A stretch of 64,000 nucleotides of DNA from Maratus speciosus (lineage: Eukaryota > Arthropoda > Arachnida > Araneae > Salticidae), in the NCBI GenBank assembly GCA_963932465.1, contig OZ010793.1:367874459-367938458 (forward strand). Direction: 5' to 3'. Positions 57,128-64,000 of the stretch are shown piece after piece. A program made the translations under genes and the position numbers. The notes below the pieces were generated by a model. The model made no database searches and was not told where the DNA came from. It worked only from the letters and a program-made list of their open reading frames with translations. How positions within the stretch are numbered: position 1 is the stretch's first letter; each line of letters opens with the position of its first letter.

Positions 57128-58151
57128 CGTACACCACATGGTGATTTATTATTTTAAATGCAAATTTTGAACGCGAACGTATGTCGCACCTTTGTTTGAA
57201 AGGCGGTGTAACTGAAAAACGCTTCGTTTTTCAGGAAATGCGAAAAAGTGTTTCAAGGGCTGTGTAAGGGTCAATGGCCATCTTGCAAACACAACTGCAA
57301 CCTGTTGGCTGGATTTTCAGTGCAGTATCTGGTTGGTAGAGGCGTAAAAACCAAGTAGGATGGCAGCCATAACTCAAAAAACCCAATTTTTGAGTTGTGA
57401 TTTTGAGTTGTGACACTTGAAGCAAAGCTGCCATGTGTAAACAAGAGCTTTAGTTTTTAATTGCTAATTGTACTGATGAAGAGCTTTTTTAAAGATTGGA
57501 ACGTCTACAGTAATCTACCCTATTAAAATCCGTACGCGTAACCATGTAACCTCAAAAACTCGGAAACCACAGGGCGCAAGGCTACGAAATTTGGCAAACG
57601 GGTTGCTGGTAGGGGTCCCATAAATGATTGGGGCAAAAAATTCGAAAATTTTAAATAGATTTTTTTTTATGTTTTCGACGAATTTTTCCCTTTTTTATAT
57701 TTAACCCGTAATCGCGCGAGTTCTAAGCAATTCTAAATGTTTACTGCAATGTGAGATATACATATTACATGCGCCACACTGCAATACTAAGAAGATGTAG
57801 CGAGTACTACGATAATTCTTTTACGTCGTATGCAAATAATTAGAGATTATTTAATTGCGCTTAATTATTACTTTAAAAAAATAAAGAAAAACATTTTATC
57901 CCAAACATCAATAAAACTTTTTATTGTATTTATTCCCTTATTCCAAAGATATCGTTTTATCGTCTGCTGCCATAGCAACATGATAAATTAAATTTCATTT
58001 TAAAAATGCACTTTAGTAGAAAAATATTTTTCTAAATCGAATAGCTATTGAACATGGACTCCCATGCATAGGGTTAAACAGCTAGTTTATTTTATTATGT
58101 GATAGTAATGCGTTTTTTAGTTTAATAAACGTTTGATATTAAATGCAATTT
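57128..58151. other. no recognised gene
   Basis: AT-rich. CTATTAAAATCCGTACGCGT...GGGCGCAAGGCTACGAAATT at 57520-57595 looks like part of an interspersed repeat, without visible ends. Confidence 0.35.
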
Positions 58152-58155
58152 TTAA

Positions 58156-58448
58156 CCCTTAACTAGTGTGACAAAAATTGTCGCATAACTACTCTGAGCG
58201 GTCTCCGAGACCGCTTGATCGAAGTATGACTGGAAGGTTCGATTCACTTATAGGATATTGTTTCTGTACTAAACTTTATGTACAGGGTTATTATGATTAA
58301 AATTCACCTATTCAGAAGTCTCTATAACGCAAGAGATCAAAACGAAACGAAATTTCCCTAGTATCGAGAGTTAAACTGAAAATTACAAGTTAAACTATGA
58401 AAACTGTATAAAACTGCGGTCGGTGAGACCACCAACACCAGTTAAGGG
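58156..58448. mobile_element. TTAA MITE family B, intact copy
   Basis: TTAA lies at 58152-58155 and 58449-58452. The ends CCCTTAACTAGTGT and the complement of ACACCAGTTAAGGG, with GCGGTCTCCGAGACCGC and GGTCGGTGAGACC blocks inside. 293 bp, close in length to the 298-bp copy at 9322. Confidence 0.88.
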
Positions 58449-58452
58449 TTAA

Positions 58453-59620
58453 TACTAAACCAGTGTTTTCCAATTAATTTACAGTATTTTTATTTTTATG
58501 TTGATCAAGGTATATGTATAATGCAAAGGATAAAAATTTGTTTGTAGGGAAAATACTCTGAAACTACTGAAGCGATTTTAAAAATTCTTTAACTGCACGA
58601 TAGTTGATAAATAGCGTTTCCAAGTACACTGCATTGTATGGGTTTTTTAAAAAGGAGAGGTCTTCAAATTAGTGGAATGGAAATTTTCTCATTAATTCAA
58701 GTCCAGATGTTCACCTAATGCGGTTTAATAATGAACTTTCCTTAAAATGTGACTTAATTAGTAATATTTAAATTATCTGTAGCTGTATAATTTCCCCTAA
58801 CGTGAGCATACCGTTTGGCATATTTCAACAACCATTCGTCCAAAGACGAGATGTTGTTAGTATAAAATAGTAAGGTTTCATTTTTGTAATGAAGAAAAGT
58901 GTTTAAAAATACACACCAGAAAAAAATTCCTAAATAATATTAAATATAAAAATTAAAAGTTTGTTATATATGGCATATTTTGCAATAAACTCTCCAATCA
59001 AGATACCTAACTTTGCCTTTGCGGCGAGTTAGAGTTCCCGAAATAAAAAAGAAAAGGTTTACTTACACTTGTAAGGTTGCTGCATGGTTTGAAATTAATG
59101 TCGAAGTTTCCTGATTGCCTTTTATTTGATAACGTGTAATTTTGCAGTTTATTAAAATATTATTTTTTCTTTTTAACCGATTTCCAAGGAAGGAGGTTAT
59201 ACAGTTCGTTACTATACATATATTTTTGTTTTATTCCCAAACATAACTTTAGAACGGATCGTCCTAATTTTATACTTTTTTTAATTGTTGGAAAAGTCTT
59301 TCTGCAGAAATTTTCCGTATTATTAGTATCTGAATAAAATTATGAATTAGTATCTCTATAAAATGCAGAATATACGCTTTGCTCAAACACACTTGCACTA
59401 ACTGCAGCTGCAGTGTTTCCCATTTGGAGATTTATTTTAATTCAAAATATCTACCACTTATATCAGAGTAATAATCTTCGCTTTATTTAATGACAAGCAT
59501 TCCGTAATTTAAAAAAAAGGAACGTTACTAGTAAAACAATTTGAAGCTGATTTTTAAAAAATACCACAGTCTGGCAACATTGCCGTGACGTTAGAGTTGG
59601 CAAACTTCAGAACGTAAGGT
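58453..59620. other. no recognised gene
   Basis: AT-rich. A minus-strand AAGTGTAAGTAA near 59063-59075 resembles a 5' splice site but nothing coding adjoins it. Confidence 0.35.
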
Positions 59621-59621
59621 A

Positions 59622-60479
59622 AGCTGGGATAACTGGACCATAGGCTATTTTATAAAAAACCGTTAATGTTTTTTAAATTTTAGCTTTTGTCAACATTGCA
59701 CCTCCATCTCTACTTCTTAAAACAACGTGTGTCAACTCAATCATAACTCTGCCTTTGCTGTGATAAGTTGCCAAAAATTTAGGTTTCTTTTTTTAAAAAC
59801 AACGTCCATATGGATGAACATCCTCCGCTTTTTATTAAAATACGGTAAGTACTTTTATTAAACTATCTTTTTATTTAAAGATTAGACACATAAATACATT
59901 AACATTATTAGGTATCTATACATATTTACGTCATGTTTCAAATGTAAGGCTGGTATTCCAGTTACCCATAAATTTTTCAAGAATGGGGTAACTGGTACAT
60001 GTGGGATACAGTTACCCCAACGGTTATAAATATCTTTTTGAGTTTCTCTTACTACGGGAAATTAATTTCTCCATTATTATTATTATTTTTTTTTTTTTTG
60101 CTTGCAATAAGGAAAATTGCATAATACCTAATTGAAATTACATAATAAAATTTTAACAAAGCATGTTGGGGGTATCAAACCAAATTTCTTAAGTGTGATA
60201 CCTGTAGCTCGAAATTTTACGATACAGATGAAGAGGCGTACATAATCAAAGTAAGATTATTAGAAAATTATCGAAACGAATAAAAAATAGTTCTGTTCGA
60301 TATAAAAATATGGTTACATTCTCCACAGGGTTATTGAACATATCGAACTTTTATTGTGGTAAATAAAAAAAGAGAATGAGATACTTAAGTACTTACGTAG
60401 ACGTTTGTTCATAGATTTATCTTGTTATTTTTTCCTTAAAATATTCATGTAACTTTTATACTCATTACCTATGCTAAAG
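59622..60479. mobile_element. GGGGTAACTGG element, copy 2, right end missing
   Basis: It starts AAGCTGGGATAACTGGACCA and follows the 38831 copy closely (ATAGGCTATTTTATAAAAAA, the central GGGGTAACTGGTACATG region) until 60479, where the GGGGAGACC element begins at a TA. The remaining right part is not found after that element. Confidence 0.75.
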
Positions 60480-60481
60480 TA

Positions 60482-61352
60482 GGGGAGACCGGAGAAATGG
60501 AGACGCCTTAAGGGAATTTAAATTTTTTTCACCTCAAAAAAAAATGTTTATTTTTTAATAATAAAAATTCTAAAGCTGAATTATGATCTTTAGTATCGTA
60601 TAAATTTAACCGCAATCATAACTGTAAAGTAAGCACACATAAAAAAAATATTTTTTAAACCTTTGCACAGTGGCGGGATTACCCAGGATGCTGGAGTAAT
60701 TGCGCCACTGTACCGGGGTAATTCCGCTACTCTTTAATGACCTAATACATGCATCAAAGGGATACTGGGAAACACATAACCTACTGAAAATAGTTAGAAA
60801 GCAATGTAATGCTGATAAGCAGAATAAGGGTCAGACTTGCAATTTACTTCATATTGCAAAAGTCACAAATATAAATCTCTAATGAATCGGCTCCACTACA
60901 TTTAAATGAGGCCATTTCTCACCCGATTTGCATGGTGGTGACATTGGCCAACACGTCCTATAACACGGACTTATAAGCCCTAGAGGACAATATAGCGGAA
61001 ATCCCAGCAAAGCCGAAAGAAGGACCGAACTTGTTCAACACATTGCATCAAAATGTCAACGAATGCATGTAGATTACCGGTAATATTATCTTAAATACCC
61101 AATGTTACAATAAAAGGTGCTTATCTCTACTCATTTGAAGCTCCAAAATAAGAAGCAACTAGATAGATGAAAACTAAATTTTTCACTAGAACAAACGAAC
61201 GACGTACAGCAAAATCACTCTGACTTCAGGCACTGCTTTTATTGTTGCCCGTTATAGTGCAGGCACATTCACTATCTCAAACTGCCGTTAGCTTTTAAAC
61301 TAGGCGGGGTGGCGGCATAATCTCGGGTAACGGCATTCCCCTGGTCTGTCCT
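60482..61352. mobile_element. GGGGAGACCGG element, copy 2
   Basis: Left end GGGGAGACCGGAGAAATGG after TA (60480-60481). Internal blocks (CAGTGGCGGGATTACCCAGG, GGCGGGGTGGCGGCATAA) match the 45080 copy through to GGCATTCCCCTGGTCTGTCC near 61352. The right end is diverged. Confidence 0.75.
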
Positions 61353-62450
61353 AATGATTTTCTGTGTTATTACAGCCACAGAGTAAGGAAATCTAAATTA
61401 GATCTCCTCAATCTGTGATTACAGCTTTAAGTAGTTCTTTGGATTCTAAGCAAGCAACTGCAGTTAACATAAATTTCATTATTGAACAAAAGAGTTATTT
61501 AAATCACGTCTGTGGGCTTCACATTCACGTCTTTGGATCTTTATATTTTTAAATATGATTTAAAATTAAATTTAAATGTATAACCTTGACCATTACATTA
61601 GTACCATTGGTAAAGATAAGGGCTACCTCAGAAATTAATATAGAAGTTTTCGGAGAAACTTTCAAAATTAAAATACATGATGATCAAATTGTAAATTTTT
61701 TTGATAATGACCCATATACAGTGTGTCCACGTATAACCTGACCGACCTTTATTTTCGCAACCGTTGGTCCTAGATGCATACTTCTAATTACAAAAATGTT
61801 TTAAATAAGGTAAAGAATTATTTTTAAAGCGATTTGGGTCAAGAAAAACATTTATTAAAAAAATATGATATTTAAATTTTTATGCGGTCCTCCTGTCCTA
61901 TAAGTGATATTTAATAAAAATTTACTGTAACATAAACAAGTAAGACAAAAAAAGTCCCATTCATCTAACATTAAAATTGACCGAGTTGTGAAACTTTGAA
62001 ATGCATGACTTATACCACTTTTTTGCAGCTCAAAACAGATGATTTCTGTCATGCTTTCAGGGGTCGTATATAAAGTACTTAAACTTATTTCAAGGTATCT
62101 GCGCTTTGAAAGAAATCATACAAATATTACGATTAACTTTTATTAGTTGAGTTTCAGATTAGTTACAATAACTGTATTTTAACATATGTTGTATTTTGTA
62201 AGGATCTGAGGCAATGATTGTCTTTTAACAAAAATTATGTTATTTTCATAAGGTTTTATTTAACTTGCAACGATCATCTTTCCAGTTTAAATTTTATACT
62301 CAAACATTAACTCACTTTCAAATGTCCGATCGAAGTTAAATTTTACATACTGACTTAAATCCGATGACAATGCTATATTAATATGATTTTCGGCACTTAC
62401 CATCTTATACATCCTTATATTAGAGGATAACACAAAAAAATTCGGATAGA
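61353..62450. other. no recognised gene; solitary mariner-like end
   Basis: TACAGTGTGTCCACGTATAA at 61717 resembles a mariner terminus, but I find no inverted partner. The rest is AT-rich. Confidence 0.35.
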
Positions 62451-62456
62451 TTACCG

Positions 62457-63030
62457 TCGGTGGCGTAGCCAAGGGGGGGGGGTCCAGGGGGTCCGGACCC
62501 CCCCCCCCCCGAAAGTAGACATGGTTTACTGAATCATGGATACAAATACAACAGTAAAAACTGCTAAGACAGAATCACAAAGGATCTATAAAAAAATCCG
62601 CTTTAGAGAGGTGTTCGTCTTAGAAGGTATAATTCAAAGGTATGTCTTTTTTTCGGAACTATGAACGTTTCCGTTTTAGGCAGGTTTTCGTTATAAACAC
62701 TTTCCGTTTCCGCAGTATCGCTTAAAACTGCTAAAACGTACTCACTTCCCAAACTTTTTTCTTTCTCGTACTCCTTTCTTAGGTTTTTCATTTCGGAGTA
62801 CCCCCATTTCTCATAAACACGTCCCCCTTCTCCACTCAAGGAGATAACGTAAACATGCTTTTTTCCATTAGTAATCTTCTTATCACAACCATATAATAAA
62901 TCAATGCAAATTACATTGATATTCCTAACATTTTTGTGACTTCCGCCATTACCGATATTATTTTCACATACCCCAGCAGACCCGCCTCGTACCCCCAGGG
63001 GTACGCTACCGCAGATTGGAAACCGCTGCT
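62457..63030. mobile_element. possible hAT-like repeat
   Basis: GGTGGCGTAGCCAAGGGGGG (62458) followed by G/C runs resembles a hAT MITE left end. At the other side TACCCCCAGGGGTACGCTAC and, on the minus strand, GCGGTTTCCAATCTGCGG resemble another hAT-type end. They may belong to two elements. A 78-codon minus-strand frame here has no family. Confidence 0.35.
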
Positions 63031-63555
63031 ATAACACCACCTCTGAAGAGCATAAATCTATTACAGGAAAATCTGTGAAGATGAGCTATCTCAAATGAAA
63101 ACAATTCAAGGTTCGACGAAAACAACACTATATATTTGTGCTTGCTAACGTTTGAAACCTATCTGAAATGAAACTTGTTCCAATTGTGAATCCTTCTTGG
63201 CAGGTTTTCTGAAAACACGGAATCCTCTCATAAAAAAAAAAAAAACATTTTAATATCCCGAGACGGAAAGATAACTATACAAGTATACCTGCTAATTCCG
63301 TTTACACAAATTTACTGTAACTAGATTAAACGTAAAACTTCTTTATCTTGGACTTCGATGGGGTTCTGTTGTCGACACTTATGGGAAAGAACGAGTTTAT
63401 ACGAAAGCAATAACGGTACATTGGTTGAGTTTCGTGACCCTTATCTTTGTTCACATTATAACGGACAATATTAACAATTACTTTAAATATGCAGCCTGCA
63501 ATTAATAAAAGTAACTTTATTTTTGGACTGGTTTTATGTTACGACTTTCAAAATA

Positions 63556-64000
63556 CACTGGCAAGAAAAATTAAAGGAACAACCATAAAAATGTGCTTTA
63601 TGTTAATTCTATTAAGGGAACTTCCAGAAAGGTAATTCAATGTCAACGTTATCACGTAGTCCAATGGGATTAACATTCGCTACAGAAATATATGCAAATT
63701 TTTCAGCCTCAGCCCATTCTTTCGGTTCACGTGTGAAAAGGAGCGCACGTGGGTAATTTGAAGTCTAATTTTAAGGATTGTACGTGTAATTAGGTAAAAT
63801 TTTGCTTTAATAGGTGGGATATGTCGTCCAGAAGACATTTGACCGATTTTGAGAAATTGCGTGCGACAGGGAGAATGGAAGCAGGACAGACACTCTTAGG
63901 GTTCTGTAAAGACTTATAAATAGCCAAAAGCGTCATGTCAAGAATCTGTAAACGGTTTAAAGACACCGGTATAATGTCCACAGACAACCAGGTCAAGGTA
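63556..64000 (+). mobile_element. Tc1-like transposon, 5' end, cut by the window edge
   Basis: TA (63554-63555) precedes CACTGGCAAGAAAAATTAAA, a Tc1-type terminus. A 265-bp non-coding stretch leads to the transposase start at 63821. Confidence 0.75.
63821..64000 (+). pseudogene. Tc1-type transposase, N-terminal HTH, with early stop
   Basis: ATG 63821 starts MSSRRHLTDFEKLRATGRME, then AGQTLLGFCKDL, the first helix-turn-helix of Tc1 transposases. A TAA at 63917-63919 interrupts; the same frame continues SVMSRICKRFKDTG. The catalytic domain lies beyond the window. The stop makes the copy inactive unless it is a sequencing error. Confidence 0.85.

Noticed and set aside
62603..62839. 78-codon minus-strand frame
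   Set aside because: It sits within a repeat-like block and has no recognised domain.

Overview
The window looks like intergenic DNA from an arthropod nuclear genome, possibly a spider or other chelicerate. The evidence is a strongly AT-rich background, microsatellites and homopolymers, tRNA-derived SINEs, an R1/LOA-type LINE, Penelope-like GIY-YIG retroelements, and many Tc1/mariner/pogo-type and TTAA-flanked DNA elements. I found no intact host gene. Almost every recognisable coding stretch is a broken transposable-element gene. The species call is inference only.

Layout. 0-8.2 kb: a Penelope-like endonuclease fragment, a 98-bp-arm palindromic MITE, a (TA)n tract, a five-unit ~327-bp tandem repeat, and nested TTAA-flanked elements. 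8.6-11.9 kb: a pogo-like transposon that keeps its pipsqueak-type DNA-binding domain and its C-terminus but has lost the catalytic middle, with a TTAA MITE and a 1.4-kb foldback nested in it. 12.5-31.6 kb: a GC-richer R1/LOA-type LINE (gag-like ORF1; ORF2 with endonuclease, reverse transcriptase and RNase H; long 3' tail) split inside the reverse transcriptase by a 13,536-bp segment. That segment has 15-bp terminal inverted repeats and a TAA duplication, and removing it restores the LINE reading frame. It carries its own nested MITEs, hAT-like repeats and tRNA-like sequences, plus minus-strand splice-like signals and a promoter-like right end. 31.7-38.7 kb: nested pogo/TA elements, a partly duplicated DUF4817/IS630-type transposase pseudogene interrupted by a TA element, and a palindromic repeat.

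38.8-46.1 kb: a Russian-doll nest at least five levels deep at 40.4-44.3 kb, and a TTAA MITE with a TA element inside it. 46.4-51.9 kb: three tandem-repeat blocks, one interrupted by a TTAA element. 52.0-54.0 kb: a mariner-like element with a decayed transposase tail and a nested TTAA element. 54.0-57.1 kb: a second Penelope-like endonuclease fragment, interrupted by a TA element that itself received a SINE (35-bp target duplication) and a Tc1-like foldback with ~685-bp arms. 58-64 kb: further copies of families seen earlier and the start of a Tc1 transposase that runs off the window.

The window is best read as layered insertions. Reading frames that rejoin after excision of inner elements (LINE, Penelope endonuclease) give relative ages. 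The most unusual object is the 13.5-kb TAA-flanked segment; I could not identify its transposase or any confident cargo gene.
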